A stretch of 64,000 nt of DNA from JAGDZR01 sp049115695 (GCA_049115695.1 JAGDZR010000010.1:1-64000), one strand, 5' to 3'; counted from the first letter of the stretch, positions 1 to 10,277 are shown. The notes: generated by a model from the sequence alone, not told the origin. Made by a program: numbers and translations.

Positions 1-90
1 GCATGCATACTATTTTTTACAACACCCAGATCGGCTAAGTTTTTTTAGAAATCACCTAAATGTGGTATTTCTCCTGCTTCGATTTATTCG

Positions 91-98
91 TATCTTTC
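91..98 (+). promoter_or_regulatory. Candidate -7 promoter box for the CHAT cassette
   Basis: TATCTTTC differs at one base from the Bacteroidota -7 consensus TAnnTTTG and lies 23 bases before the TTG start at 122. A TTTC at 68-71, 19 bases upstream, could be a weak -33 element. It lies downstream of the alternative GTG start at 62, so it argues for the TTG start. Confidence 0.3.
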
Positions 99-121
99 AC
101 ATTCATCCAGATCTAATTGAA

Positions 122-3100
122 TTGAAAGCATTTACAATCAGTTTATTGATGCTCATCTCTCTTTGCGCCAATGCGCAAGAATGGGCCGATCAATATCAGC
201 AAGCCGTAACCTTATATGATAACTTTCAATTGAGAGAAGCGAGAACAGCTGCTGAACGAGCCTTGAGCATTTTCAAAGAGGAAAACCCCGAACCCCATCA
301 AAATCAGGCAGCTATTTTGAGGCAACTCTCCCTCATCTGTTATGAAATGGCAAGTGATGACGCAGCAATTGCTTACGCGAAGGAAGAATTGACGGTGCTC
401 GATGCAATCAATCAAAATGGCACCAGGAATTATGCCATTTCACTTAGTAACCTCGCCTTGATCTATAGCGCAAATAGCCAATATGAAGAGTCATTGAAAT
501 TGCTCGAAGAAGGCTTGAGAATACTTGAATCGGATGTATCTGAAGATTTCGAAGAATTGGCCAATATGCAAGGCAATTATGCCGTCGCATTGTTCAATAC
601 GCAGCAGGACGAGCTGGCAGGAGAATATTTTGATAAATCACTTAGCACTTTGCAAGGACTAGAAGAAGTAGGGGCTGACTATCTCAATATTTTGTATAAC
701 TATGGGCTTTTCAAAGAATTGAATGGCGATTTGAAAACAGCTTTGGAGGCCTTTGATGAACTCGAAGAATACTATAGCTATGAACTCCCCAATTTTGAAT
801 ATGCAGGAATTCTTATCAATTCTGGTGACATTTTGGACCAGCAAGGGAAGTATTCTGAAGCCGTATCAAAATATAAGATAGCAATTGACAACCTCGAACA
901 ATTATCTGAAACCGAAAGCACAGAATACACCATTGCCCAAAGCAATCTAGCTCGGGATTATCAGCGCCTTGGCAAGTTTGATCAAGCAGAGTCAATTCTA
1001 TCAACAATTGTCTTAAATCGTGTAAAGAAAATTGGAAATGATCCAGAAGCCTTTAGTCTGGCAGCAATCAGCTACGCCATCCTGCTTAACACGCGAGGTG
1101 CCAACAATGACGCGAATAAGTATTTGGATCAAGCCCTCAAGTGTTACGAAGACTACTCTCTCCCGAAAAATGCCATCTACATCACAGGACTTGAAACCAA
1201 GAGTAAAATCGCCTTAGCAAGTGCAAGTGTGGATTTAGCATTGTCGTCGATCAATGAGGCAGTTGACTTGGCTGTCAAAATCAAACAGGATAATCAGCTA
1301 TATGCATTAGAATCTCAAAAATCAAAAGTACTCTCAAGACTTGGTAGGTATAGTGAAGCACAAAAAAGTGCACAAAATGCCCTTGCGCTTAGTAATGCCC
1401 AATTTGGTGCTGACGCTATACAGACAGCATTTGTGCAATCCATGCTGGCGGGTCTGGAAACACAAATGGGTGACTACAAAAAGGCCGAAAACCTCTTTCG
1501 TCAATCATTGCCTGTTTTTGAGAAGGTGTTTGGAACTTCCCACCCCGAATATGCCACCATTATTGGCAATTACTCTTCCTTGCTTCAATTGTCAGGAAAA
1601 TACCAAAGTGCTGAGACCTATCTCCTCAAAGCCATTGATGCCAAACTGCAATCATTTGGTGCTACTAACCTTGAATATTTGTCGGCATTTGAAAACCTCG
1701 GCCTGTTATACATTACTACAGCCAGATTCACTGAAGCCGATGCAGTTTTCCAGACTGTCTTAAGTGAAAAGCAAAAACAACTTCCATCCAGCGACCCATC
1801 ACTAGCCTTCACATTTGCCAACTATGGTCTTCTAAAAAAGCAAGTGGCCGACTATCCGCTGGCAGAAGAATATTTGAGAAAAGCAGTTACTGGTTATGCA
1901 GGTTCTCTTGGAAAGAATCACATATCATATGCCTCCTCGGTCAACAACCTAGCCCTGCTCTACCTAAAAATGGGCAATTTGGGTGTGGCAAAACCTTTAT
2001 TCATCGAAGCACTAAATGTTTACGAAGCAAAACTGGGCAAAGTATCACCTGATTATTCAACCGCCTCATTGAATCTGGCAACACTCTATCAAATGGAAGG
2101 AGACCTCAATCAAGCTAAAGTACTATTAGAAGAAGTAAGAGCTATTGATCAGCAATTGTTAGGTGAGTATCATCCGCTTTATGCAAAAACACTTCATAAT
2201 CTGGCCTCCTTGTACAATGAAACTGAAGAGTTTGATAAGGCCAAATCGCTTTATCAGCAATCTTTACAAATTACCGAAAATTCATTGGGTAGTAATCACC
2301 CATCATATGCCAGCACATTGTACAACATTGCAGTACTTGAACAAGAACTCGAAGAATTTGAAAATGCACAAAGAGACTATCAGACTGTAGTGCAGATTAG
2401 ATCAGATATCCTTGGAGAAAATCATCCGGACTATGCTTACGCACTTTATGGTCTTGCGGCAATCTCCCAAAGAATCGGAGATTATGAAACGGCCAGACAG
2501 CATTATCAAACGGTCATTGAAAAATATTTAAAAAATATTCAGGATTATTTTCCAGCTCTCTCAGAAAGCGAGAAGAGTGCGTTTTACGGCAAAATAAGAC
2601 CCATTTTTGAAGCATTCATGGATTTTGCCATAGACTATGCACGTGCAGAACGAGGGACGGCATCATCAAGTGAACTTGTTTTACAGCAGGCCTATAATTT
2701 GCAACTAGCAACCAAAGCTTTGTTATTGAATGCAACCAACAAAGTAAGGAACAGAATTCTGAATAGTGGTGATAATGACCTGATTGATTTATTCAGTGAT
2801 TGGACAGCTCAAAAGGAAAACCTGGTAAAACTCTATGCGCTTTCAAAAGAAGAATTATCAAGTGCTAATGTTGACCTTGCTCAGTTGGAAGAAAAAGCAA
2901 ATGAAACAGAAAAGCAGCTTTCCTTAAAATCTTCCTCATTTGCTCAGGAATTTGACAAACAATTGCCACAATGGTATGAGGTTAGAGATGCACTCCCTGA
3001 AGGAACTGCAGCAATGGAAATCATCCGTATCAAGATGAATCTTAAAAATGACTCTATTCTGTACGCGGCTTTGATTATCGATGAGCAAAATCTAACAGCG

Positions 3101-4150
3101 CCGAAACTGGTGGTAGTGGCAAATGGAGATCATCTTGAGTCACAAGGATTTAAAATTTACAAAAATTCAATCATGTATAAAGTCGCCGACCCCAAGTCAT
3201 ACCCTGCTTTTTGGGAGGCCATCGATTTGACAATTTCCTCTTCTATCAATACACTCTATCTCTCAGCAGATGGCGTGTATAACAAAGTCAATATTGCAAC
3301 ACTAAACGATGGCAAAAAATATGTGGTTGAAAAATACAATATTCGATTGTTATCCAATACGAGAGAGTTACTTGACAAAGCTGTTGTCACCAATGCATCT
3401 AGCACAGCTCAGGTATTTGGTTATCCAAAATACAACCTTCAGAAAGTTTCTGGAGACGCTGGTGGAGTTGTAGACCAGGGGGGCATGCGGTATAGCTTTG
3501 GTGAAAATGTTTCTGAGCTACCAGGAACCCTTGAAGAACTCAATAATATTAAAAATATCCTCAGCGAAAAAAGCTGGACCTTTAGCACCTTTCAAGAAGC
3601 AAATGCCACTGAGTCTAATGTGAAAGCCATTGACAATCCTAAAATCTTCCATGTCGCTACTCATGGGTTTTTTCTGGAAGACAAAGGGATCAAAGACGAA
3701 GAAAATGAAGGCCTTAGTAGTCGCAGTATGAAATTTAACCCCTTGATGCGCTCTGGGTTATTGTTTGCAGGAGCTGAAAATACCATTCGAGATGAAAAAA
3801 TACCTGGAGATGATGATGGTATCCTGACAGCCTATGAGGCCATGAACTTGAATCTGGATGATACGGATCTCGTCGTACTTTCTGCTTGTGAAACTGGGTT
3901 AGGTGAGGTGAAAAATGGAGAAGGAGTTTATGGATTGCAGCGCGCCTTTATGGTTGCCGGGGCTCAAAACCTTATTATGAGCCTTTGGAAAGTCAATGAT
4001 GAAACAACTCAGTTACTGATGTCGACTTTCTATTCTGAGTGGTTCGATGGTAAATCGAGAACAGATGCTTTCAATGCAGCGATTCAGCGAGTCAAAAAAG
4101 ATTTCAAACAACCTTACTACTGGGGTGCATTTGTCATGTTAGGTAAGTAA
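122..4150 (+). CDS. Exported TPR protein with C-terminal CHAT (caspase-like) protease domain
   Basis: A protein of about 1340 residues. After a signal peptide ending ANAQ, it holds a long array of tetratricopeptide repeats (roughly residues 30-830), including several of the 42-residue kinesin-light-chain type (motifs like HPxYAxxLxNLAxLY), then a helical linker, then a CHAT domain over about the last 340 residues. The CHAT catalytic pair is intact: His in HVATHGF (about residue 1181) and Cys in LSACETG (about 1256). The fold therefore predicts an active clan CD cysteine protease outside the cytoplasm. The frame is open from GTG at 62, but TTG at 122 gives a clean lysine-led signal peptide and sits 23 bases after a -7-like box. 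It is first of three genes with 5-11 base gaps. Its substrate is unknown. Confidence 0.85.
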   Translation: MKAFTISLLMLISLCANAQEWADQYQQAVTLYDNFQLREARTAAERALSIFKEENPEPHQNQAAILRQLSLICYEMASDDAAIAYAKEELTVLDAINQNGTRNYAISLSNLALIYSANSQYEESLKLLEEGLRILESDVSEDFEELANMQGNYAVALFNTQQDELAGEYFDKSLSTLQGLEEVGADYLNILYNYGLFKELNGDLKTALEAFDELEEYYSYELPNFEYAGILINSGDILDQQGKYSEAVSKYKIAIDNLEQLSETESTEYTIAQSNLARDYQRLGKFDQAESILSTIVLNRVKKIGNDPEAFSLAAISYAILLNTRGANNDANKYLDQALKCYEDYSLPKNAIYITGLETKSKIALASASVDLALSSINEAVDLAVKIKQDNQLYALESQKSKVLSRLGRYSEAQKSAQNALALSNAQFGADAIQTAFVQSMLAGLETQMGDYKKAENLFRQSLPVFEKVFGTSHPEYATIIGNYSSLLQLSGKYQSAETYLLKAIDAKLQSFGATNLEYLSAFENLGLLYITTARFTEADAVFQTVLSEKQKQLPSSDPSLAFTFANYGLLKKQVADYPLAEEYLRKAVTGYAGSLGKNHISYASSVNNLALLYLKMGNLGVAKPLFIEALNVYEAKLGKVSPDYSTASLNLATLYQMEGDLNQAKVLLEEVRAIDQQLLGEYHPLYAKTLHNLASLYNETEEFDKAKSLYQQSLQITENSLGSNHPSYASTLYNIAVLEQELEEFENAQRDYQTVVQIRSDILGENHPDYAYALYGLAAISQRIGDYETARQHYQTVIEKYLKNIQDYFPALSESEKSAFYGKIRPIFEAFMDFAIDYARAERGTASSSELVLQQAYNLQLATKALLLNATNKVRNRILNSGDNDLIDLFSDWTAQKENLVKLYALSKEELSSANVDLAQLEEKANETEKQLSLKSSSFAQEFDKQLPQWYEVRDALPEGTAAMEIIRIKMNLKNDSILYAALIIDEQNLTAPKLVVVANGDHLESQGFKIYKNSIMYKVADPKSYPAFWEAIDLTISSSINTLYLSADGVYNKVNIATLNDGKKYVVEKYNIRLLSNTRELLDKAVVTNASSTAQVFGYPKYNLQKVSGDAGGVVDQGGMRYSFGENVSELPGTLEELNNIKNILSEKSWTFSTFQEANATESNVKAIDNPKIFHVATHGFFLEDKGIKDEENEGLSSRSMKFNPLMRSGLLFAGAENTIRDEKIPGDDDGILTAYEAMNLNLDDTDLVVLSACETGLGEVKNGEGVYGLQRAFMVAGAQNLIMSLWKVNDETTQLLMSTFYSEWFDGKSRTDAFNAAIQRVKKDFKQPYYWGAFVMLGK

Positions 4151-4155
4151 TTTAG

Positions 4156-6297
4156 ATGATCAACCAACAGTTTTCCTCCATGCGTTTCAAAACATTTGTC
4201 ACTTTTCTTACCCTGCTGGTTGCGCAAAACATTCACGCGCAGGACTCTTTGCGTACATTGGCTGACACAATTCGATATTACAAATCAACTGCAGCACCAA
4301 TTGATGCGCTTAATTCTGATAAGATTGATTACGCCCCTTCTATTTCTGCTGATGGCCGCACCATGATTATTGAGTCCAACAAGGAAGGCCGATACCTGCT
4401 TTATGAATCACGTTTTGCAAATAATAGCTGGTCTGAACCAACCCCACTGGAAGCGATCAACAACTTTGGTGACACAACTGACCTGATTGGAGGACCAAGC
4501 CTTAGCTTTGACGGAAATCTGCTTTTCTTCTTTGCTTCCTTTAGAAGTGGTCTGGGAAGTGAAGACATCTACTATTCCGAAAGGGTCGGCAATGAATGGT
4601 CCGAGCCCAGAAATATAGGCGCTCCCATCAACTCTGTTGGTTACGAAGGCTTCCCATCGATTAGCGCGGATGGGAATACACTGTTTTTTGTTCGCCAAAA
4701 TCTGAGAGGACCTTCAGATGAAGAATTGCAGGAAATATGGGAAAACAAAGCATGCTATAGCATATACACAAGCGAAAAAGATCCGAAAACTGGTGAATGG
4801 TCAAATCCCGAAAAAGCGCCTTATCCCATCAATCTAGATTGCGAAAAAGCACCCAGAATAATGGCCGATAACAGAACATTGATCTTTGCTTCCAACAGAA
4901 CGGGGGGGCTTGGGGACTATGATCTTTACCAGACTCAACTCAACGATATTGGAGATTGGGTCCCACCCACTGCCCTGGAATTTATCAATACTGACAAAGC
5001 AGATCAGTTTGCCAGTATCTCAGCCCAGGGAGACATTTTATATTTTGTATACGATATCAAGGATATCTATTCTGTTCAGATTCCACCACATCTTCAGCAG
5101 TTTAAGAATAACATCATTCAGGGATTCATCACTGATGGAATCTCAGGAAATGGTATTGGGGCCCAAATCACAGTTTCGGATGCCTTTACATCTCGTGAAA
5201 TGATGAAAATTAGCAACAACCCAAATGACGGCAGATACACTGTTGTCCTTCCAGTTGGTTCCAATTATAATGTTGAGGTCAAAAAAGAGGGCTTCACCTC
5301 ACAATCATTCTTTTATGACCTCTCAGAAGAGACCTCATATCAGGAAATTGAACAGGATATTACATTGTATTCAAGCGCAGAGCTCAATGTAAACATTTAC
5401 GACATTGACATTTTCGAGCCCATCGTTGCGAAAATTACGGTAAAAGATCAAACCAACGGGAATACCATAATGGAGGAAGAAAGCGATCCTTCGGGGAAAG
5501 TCACATTAAACCTTCCGCTTGGCTCATCTTATGCATTCACGATAGAAAAAGAACATTTCATAAGCGAGGAATTCACCTTTGATGTATCTGGATTGGTTGT
5601 GTATCGGAATTTTGCAAAAGATGTAGAATTGATGCCGGTCAAACGAAATGTAGATATCAATATTACAGACTTAACCAATGACGGAAGGATTCGATCCAGG
5701 GTAAGAATAAGAAACCGCAACAGAGATGAAGTCCTGACAGTTGAAGGCAATGAATCTGTCGCATTACGAGTGGGTGATCGATATGAGATAGAGGCGACAA
5801 GTGATCAAGGGTATGCATTCAATAGTACAGTCATAGATGTCAATCCCGAAGGGGAGGAAATAACTGTCGTAAGCAGTGATGGTTCACCGGACTCTTCAGG
5901 TCCTGGTTTGCTGGGTAGAGGAATCAAACTTCAGCTTCAACCCTTGCTAGTTGGGTCAGATCTAACTTTGAAGGACATCTTATTTGCCTCCAATTCAGAT
6001 GTACTGGATGAAATTTCATATGTTGAACTAGCCCGGGTGGTAGATCTGATGCTGGAAAATCCAACCCTTAAGGTTGAAATTGCTGCGCATACAGATGATG
6101 TGGGTTCAGCAGCCTATAATCAGGCACTTTCGGAGCGTAGAGCACAAAGTGTTGTCAAACTGATGATTGAAAATGATGTTGCTCAGGATCGATTTGTTGC
6201 CAAGGGTCTTGGAGAGGCGCAACCAGTCGTACCCAATGACACGGAAGAAAACAAGGCTAAAAACAGGCGAGTAGTACTTAAAATATTATCCATTTAA
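4156..6297 (+). CDS. PD40 beta-propeller / carboxypeptidase-regulatory / OmpA-like envelope protein (PorE-like)
   Basis: 713 residues with a signal peptide ending IHAQ. The N-terminal half carries PD40/WD40-like propeller repeats (recurring PSISADGRT, FPSISADGNTLFF, APRIMADNRTLIFAS). Two or three carboxypeptidase-regulatory-like beta modules follow (about residues 320-560), then an OmpA C-terminal peptidoglycan-binding domain (about 600-713) with the diaminopimelate-contacting Asp in HTDDVG (about 645) and the NRR motif near the end. The layout matches PorE of the type IX system (TPR-WD40-CRD-OmpA) without the TPR part, which here sits in the preceding gene. It probably anchors a complex to the cell wall. 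An ATG at 4180 (MRFKTFVTF) is an equally good start. It follows the CHAT gene by 5 bases, so co-expression is likely. Confidence 0.8.
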   Translation: MINQQFSSMRFKTFVTFLTLLVAQNIHAQDSLRTLADTIRYYKSTAAPIDALNSDKIDYAPSISADGRTMIIESNKEGRYLLYESRFANNSWSEPTPLEAINNFGDTTDLIGGPSLSFDGNLLFFFASFRSGLGSEDIYYSERVGNEWSEPRNIGAPINSVGYEGFPSISADGNTLFFVRQNLRGPSDEELQEIWENKACYSIYTSEKDPKTGEWSNPEKAPYPINLDCEKAPRIMADNRTLIFASNRTGGLGDYDLYQTQLNDIGDWVPPTALEFINTDKADQFASISAQGDILYFVYDIKDIYSVQIPPHLQQFKNNIIQGFITDGISGNGIGAQITVSDAFTSREMMKISNNPNDGRYTVVLPVGSNYNVEVKKEGFTSQSFFYDLSEETSYQEIEQDITLYSSAELNVNIYDIDIFEPIVAKITVKDQTNGNTIMEEESDPSGKVTLNLPLGSSYAFTIEKEHFISEEFTFDVSGLVVYRNFAKDVELMPVKRNVDINITDLTNDGRIRSRVRIRNRNRDEVLTVEGNESVALRVGDRYEIEATSDQGYAFNSTVIDVNPEGEEITVVSSDGSPDSSGPGLLGRGIKLQLQPLLVGSDLTLKDILFASNSDVLDEISYVELARVVDLMLENPTLKVEIAAHTDDVGSAAYNQALSERRAQSVVKLMIENDVAQDRFVAKGLGEAQPVVPNDTEENKAKNRRVVLKILSI

Positions 6298-6308
6298 ACA
6301 CCACAGTC

Positions 6309-8528
6309 ATGAAAAGAACTTTGACCATCATCATCGGGATCACATTGGCTGTAAACAGTCTCGCCCAAAAGAAAATCAAATACGAGGATAAGTTGCCTGT
6401 GATCCTTGCAACCCCTTCTTCGGGTCAGATTGCCCTATTCAATATTGAAAAAGGACTGGACCCAGAAAATGCGAGCATCAGTATGCAAATGGCCATGGTG
6501 CATTACAAAAGATTCCAGGAAAGTGATGTCCTTTTGGATCATGTCTACAAACTGGGCAATGCCAGGCAGGCATTACTTTACTTCTCCGTTGCTGAACGGA
6601 CAATTACCGACAAGGACGTGAAAAAAAATGACGAGTACTATTACAATTTTGGATCCTATGATTCTCGTGGAAAGCTCGTGGTAACTATTGACACATTGAC
6701 AAGTACCATCACATCTGCCAAACCCATCCTGGAAAATTTTATTGCAAACTCTCCTGCCATTTATGAAAATTTCACACAGAGTTTCAGCCACTACGATAAA
6801 GCACACAAACAATACCTGGAAATTGTCGGAACCTATACTACCCTAAATGACCTCTTGCTACTTTTCGACGAGGAGCTCAACGATAAATTTGAAATGCTCA
6901 AGCAGGAGTATCAGCAAGCCATAACATATTGGGAAGCTTACAAGGCCGCAACGTCATCTTACCCGATCAATTATGATCAGCAGTTAACGCCGAAAACGCT
7001 TTCCATTTATCGATTGGATGGATTGGAATCAGAAATTAATTTCCTAAAAGAAAATGTCGAAATCTGGAATTATGCAGACTGGGTTGATGATACACGCGCC
7101 TACATTGATGAAAACATCAAATCAATGCGAAAGGAGCTGATCAGTGAGGATAATAGACTAAGCAATGTCTTGAGCAAACTAGAAGAGGATTTCCAAACTG
7201 ATGAATTCGTCCCCTTGGAGGTCACAAAAGAAGTGTTGTTTACCTTGAGAAAGTTTGATCTCTCCTCCGTTATTGAACCCATATTTGGTTACAAAGAATT
7301 GAAACATGAGTTACTAAACCAGAAGCTGGTCAGTCAACAAATAGACTCGGCTGTTGATATGGAAGTAGAACGAAAGTTATATCTGTATGGTGAAATGCTC
7401 AATAAAATATCGAAGGCAGACACTCTTCTACAATCTATTTCAAATAAAAACACCACTTCAACACATGAAAAATATCCAACCTTTCTGAGTCAACAATACA
7501 ATGGTCAAACCGGAATCTTAGCGTTAGTGACAGCCGAGAAAGCATCAAATAAGAATGATCTTGGCAACTACATTTTTGCCATGAATGATCTGCTATTAGA
7601 TAAATTGAAGGTAGACAGCACGGTTCTTCAGGCAACATATCGCAGAATCAAAATTCCGGCAATTATCACACAAAGTCCGGATACGGTAACAACAGCTCAC
7701 GTAGCAACCCATAAAGTCATGAATTTCGATGGATCTTTCTTTCTGGGAGGAGTGGTGCGTAACACGAATGAAGACAAGGTTCAAGCATTTGTTTGTGGAG
7801 TAGCGTCATCGGGTAGGGTCTCATGGTATAAGGAGTATCTCATGCCAATTGATAGTTCAGCAGGTGCTGAAGCCGATACACGATTAGGCAGTCTGGTAGG
7901 AGTGCCTGGTGGTTGTGCTTTTGTGTTAAACAGCACACATTCACAAACAGGTCAGTCTCTCAATCACCTGATGGTGTTGGACGAGTCGGGTGAGGAATCA
8001 CAAAGTGTACGACTTACTACGACAGAGTATCCTAGAAATATGAGTTATAGTGATCGTTCTGGATTACTAATAGTCAATTACAAAGGAGAGAGTTACTCAA
8101 ATGAGTTGTTCGATAAGTCATTTTCAAAAATCGTCGGCTATGATTTGGCAGGGGAATTGCAATGGCAGGAAAGATTGTCATTTAGCGGCAATATTTTTGG
8201 GACCACCACACTCTCTGATGGTTACCTGATTATTGGAAACTTTAATGAAGTTGAGGATTTAAATTTCAAACCAATCAGTGTTGGAAATGAAAAGCTGAGT
8301 GTTTTTGCAGCCAAGCTATCCGCAGAAGGCAGACTGGTTAATCTCAGAACCTATCAGGATGCCTTACCTGCTTCATACTATGGGAATGCTGTTTATCGTG
8401 TGAGTGATGCCTGTATCAATGTATTGGGGAGTGCTTCAGACAATTTTGACCCTATTAATGTTGACAAGAATGAAACAGGAGTGCACCTGATCATTGATAG
8501 CAATCTGAATCTGATAACTTCAAAATAG
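6309..8528 (+). CDS. Exported protein of unknown function, third gene of the CHAT cassette
   Basis: 739 residues with a clear signal peptide (MKRTLTIIIG, cut after SLAQ). I do not recognise a family. Residues 20-460 look mainly helical, with a TPR-like opening (ALFNIEKGLDPENASISMQM) and long charged helices. Residues 480-739 look like beta-propeller blades, with repeats such as FDGSFFLGGVV, DLAGELQWQERLS and LSAEGRLVNLRTY resembling PQQ-like propellers. It lies 11 bases after the PD40-OmpA gene on the same strand and ends 8 bases before the convergent rluB. Position and architecture suggest a periplasmic or surface partner of the two preceding proteins; this is inference. Confidence 0.75.
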   Translation: MKRTLTIIIGITLAVNSLAQKKIKYEDKLPVILATPSSGQIALFNIEKGLDPENASISMQMAMVHYKRFQESDVLLDHVYKLGNARQALLYFSVAERTITDKDVKKNDEYYYNFGSYDSRGKLVVTIDTLTSTITSAKPILENFIANSPAIYENFTQSFSHYDKAHKQYLEIVGTYTTLNDLLLLFDEELNDKFEMLKQEYQQAITYWEAYKAATSSYPINYDQQLTPKTLSIYRLDGLESEINFLKENVEIWNYADWVDDTRAYIDENIKSMRKELISEDNRLSNVLSKLEEDFQTDEFVPLEVTKEVLFTLRKFDLSSVIEPIFGYKELKHELLNQKLVSQQIDSAVDMEVERKLYLYGEMLNKISKADTLLQSISNKNTTSTHEKYPTFLSQQYNGQTGILALVTAEKASNKNDLGNYIFAMNDLLLDKLKVDSTVLQATYRRIKIPAIITQSPDTVTTAHVATHKVMNFDGSFFLGGVVRNTNEDKVQAFVCGVASSGRVSWYKEYLMPIDSSAGAEADTRLGSLVGVPGGCAFVLNSTHSQTGQSLNHLMVLDESGEESQSVRLTTTEYPRNMSYSDRSGLLIVNYKGESYSNELFDKSFSKIVGYDLAGELQWQERLSFSGNIFGTTTLSDGYLIIGNFNEVEDLNFKPISVGNEKLSVFAAKLSAEGRLVNLRTYQDALPASYYGNAVYRVSDACINVLGSASDNFDPINVDKNETGVHLIIDSNLNLITSK

Positions 8529-8536
8529 GCTAATGT

Positions 8537-9310
8537 CTATTTCTTTTTAACCATGTTTTTCAGGTTCTGAACTTCTCTGACGTTGAGGTGACGCCATTTG
8601 CCACGCTGTAGATCTTTTTTCGTCAGGTTTGCAAACATGACTCTATCAAGTTTTTGCACCCGATAGCCCAATTTTTCAAAGATCCTGCGCACGACTCTAT
8701 TTCGACCTATGTGTATTTCCAGCCCAATGCTTTTAGGATTGTCACCAACCTGTGCCAGTTCATTTACTTTGGCAATGCCATCGTCCAGTTCCACCCCTTC
8801 AAGAATCCGATCAAAATCAGCCTGTGTAAGTGCTTTGTCAAGCTCTACATGATAAATTTTTCGAATCTTATGAGATGGATGTGTCAGCTTTTTAGCGAGT
8901 TCACCATCGTTGGTAAACATTAGCAAACCGGTCGTTGGTCTATCTAATCTTCCAACTGGATAGATCCGTTCAGGACATGCCTTGTCCACCAGACTCATGA
9001 CCGTCTTGCGATTATGAGTATCCGACATGGTTGTGATAAAATCCTTCGGCTTATTCAGCAATACATATTGTAGCTTCTCCGCCTGCAAAACTTTGCCTTG
9101 ATAAACAACCTTATCAGATTTCTTTACTCGCGTTCCGAGTTCAGTAACTACTTTACCATTTACCTTGACTTTGCCTTCTGAAATGAGAGTATCTGCTTCT
9201 CTTCTTGAAGTGATACCCGCATTGGATATGAATCGATTAAGACGTACATCCTTAGGAGGTTCAGCTGGTACATCCTTTTTCTTGTTAAATGGTTTGTATT
9301 GTTTACCCAT
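8537..9310 (-). CDS. rluB: 23S rRNA pseudouridine synthase, RluB/RsuA family
   Basis: 257 residues. After a basic N-terminal tail of about 20 residues, an S4 RNA-binding domain (LNRFISNAGITSRREAD, residues 24-65) is followed by the RsuA-type catalytic domain with the signature GRLDRPTTGLL, catalytic Asp about 123, and the KxY motif KIYHVEL. Family knowledge: isomerises a specific uridine in large-subunit rRNA. RluB versus RluE/RluF cannot be settled by eye, but the S4 domain favours RluB. The start codon overlaps the scpB stop by one base (TAATG), so the genes are probably translationally coupled. The basic C-terminal tail NLKNMVKKK is usual. Confidence 0.85.
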   Translation of the reverse strand: MGKQYKPFNKKKDVPAEPPKDVRLNRFISNAGITSRREADTLISEGKVKVNGKVVTELGTRVKKSDKVVYQGKVLQAEKLQYVLLNKPKDFITTMSDTHNRKTVMSLVDKACPERIYPVGRLDRPTTGLLMFTNDGELAKKLTHPSHKIRKIYHVELDKALTQADFDRILEGVELDDGIAKVNELAQVGDNPKSIGLEIHIGRNRVVRRIFEKLGYRVQKLDRVMFANLTKKDLQRGKWRHLNVREVQNLKNMVKKK

Positions 9311-9873
9311 TATTCTTGTTGGTCTCCAATTGCATTGTCATCATCTATCACGAAATCTTTAGGAGTTGGAAGCTCTTTGAGATCATTAATTCCAAAGTAA
9401 TCCATGAATTGAGGACTTGTACCGTACAAGATAGGTCTACCAATTGACTCTGACTTCCCTCTTACCTCGATAAGTTCCTTATCAAGCAATTTTTGGACCG
9501 CATAGTCACAGTTCACACCACGTATCTGTTCGATCTCCGTTTTTGTCACGGGTTGTTTATAAGCAATAATGGCCAACGTTTCCAGCGCTGAATTGGACAA
9601 TCGCTTTTTAGATTGTTGCTTTAACAAGATACCAATACTGGCCTGATAAGCGGGTTTAGTCAAAAATTGAAATCCGCCACCACTTTTTACCACACCAAAT
9701 GAATACTGATCTTCATCGAATTTTTGACGAACAGATTCAATCCCCAACTCAATGTCTTTCTTCGGAACATCCGCGTCGAACATTTCCTTGAGGCATGACT
9801 GAATCTCTTTCTCGGAAATTGGCTTGGGCGAACAGAAAATTAACGCCTCAATGTGATTGACTAGGTAATCCAT
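9310..9873 (-). CDS. scpB: Segregation and condensation protein ScpB
   Basis: 187 residues, the usual size. Two winged-helix domains: the first around MDYLVNHIEALIFCSPKPIS, the second around SNSALETLAIIAYKQPVTK with the family hallmark AYKQP(V/I)T(K/R)xEIExIRG. ScpB dimers bind ScpA and complete the SMC condensin complex that organises and segregates the chromosome. No scpA is visible nearby, which is normal in Bacteroidota. The ATG at 9873 shares its last base with the TGA stop of the upstream dksA-like gene (TGATG); a TTG one codon upstream is the less likely start. Confidence 0.9.
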   Translation of the reverse strand: MDYLVNHIEALIFCSPKPISEKEIQSCLKEMFDADVPKKDIELGIESVRQKFDEDQYSFGVVKSGGGFQFLTKPAYQASIGILLKQQSKKRLSNSALETLAIIAYKQPVTKTEIEQIRGVNCDYAVQKLLDKELIEVRGKSESIGRPILYGTSPQFMDYFGINDLKELPTPKDFVIDDDNAIGDQQE

Positions 9874-10253
9874 CAACCAGTTTTCCCCAACTTAGCATCA
9901 ATGGAATGCATCGTATGTGGTACTGCTCTGAGCCTTTCTTTTTTGATCAGCTTACCTGTATCAACACAAACGCCATAAGTACCATTCTTGATTCTTATCA
10001 GGGCGTTTTCAAGGTTATTAATAAATTTTTGTTGTCTTGCTGCCAATTGAGATAATTGCTCCTTTTCCGCAGTGTCAGCGCCATCTTCAAGTGTTTTTAC
10101 CACTCCAAATGTATCGTCCGTTCCTGAATCCGAACTCTTATTGAGAGACTCTCTTAAAGTATGCAACTCACCCTTTGCAACAGTAAGTTTGGCATTGATC
10201 AACTCTTCAAATTCTACTAATTCATCCGCTGAGTATTTGGTTTTTTCAGCCAT
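9873..10253 (-). CDS. DksA/TraR-family protein with degenerate zinc finger
   Basis: 126 residues. The N-terminal two thirds form a helical coiled coil (residues about 8-85) and the C-terminal part matches the DksA globular domain (IKNGTYGVCVDTGKLIKKERL, then RAVPHT). Only one of the four zinc-binding Cys remains, a state common in Bacteroidota homologues. Proteins of this family enter the RNA polymerase secondary channel and tune rRNA and stress promoters with ppGpp. It leads a dksA-scpB-rluB run. A different DksA/TraR protein with all four Cys is encoded at 61985. Confidence 0.8.
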   Translation of the reverse strand: MAEKTKYSADELVEFEELINAKLTVAKGELHTLRESLNKSSDSGTDDTFGVVKTLEDGADTAEKEQLSQLAARQQKFINNLENALIRIKNGTYGVCVDTGKLIKKERLRAVPHTMHSIDAKLGKTG

Positions 10254-10277
10254 ATTCTTGTCAGTTTATTAGTGAGG

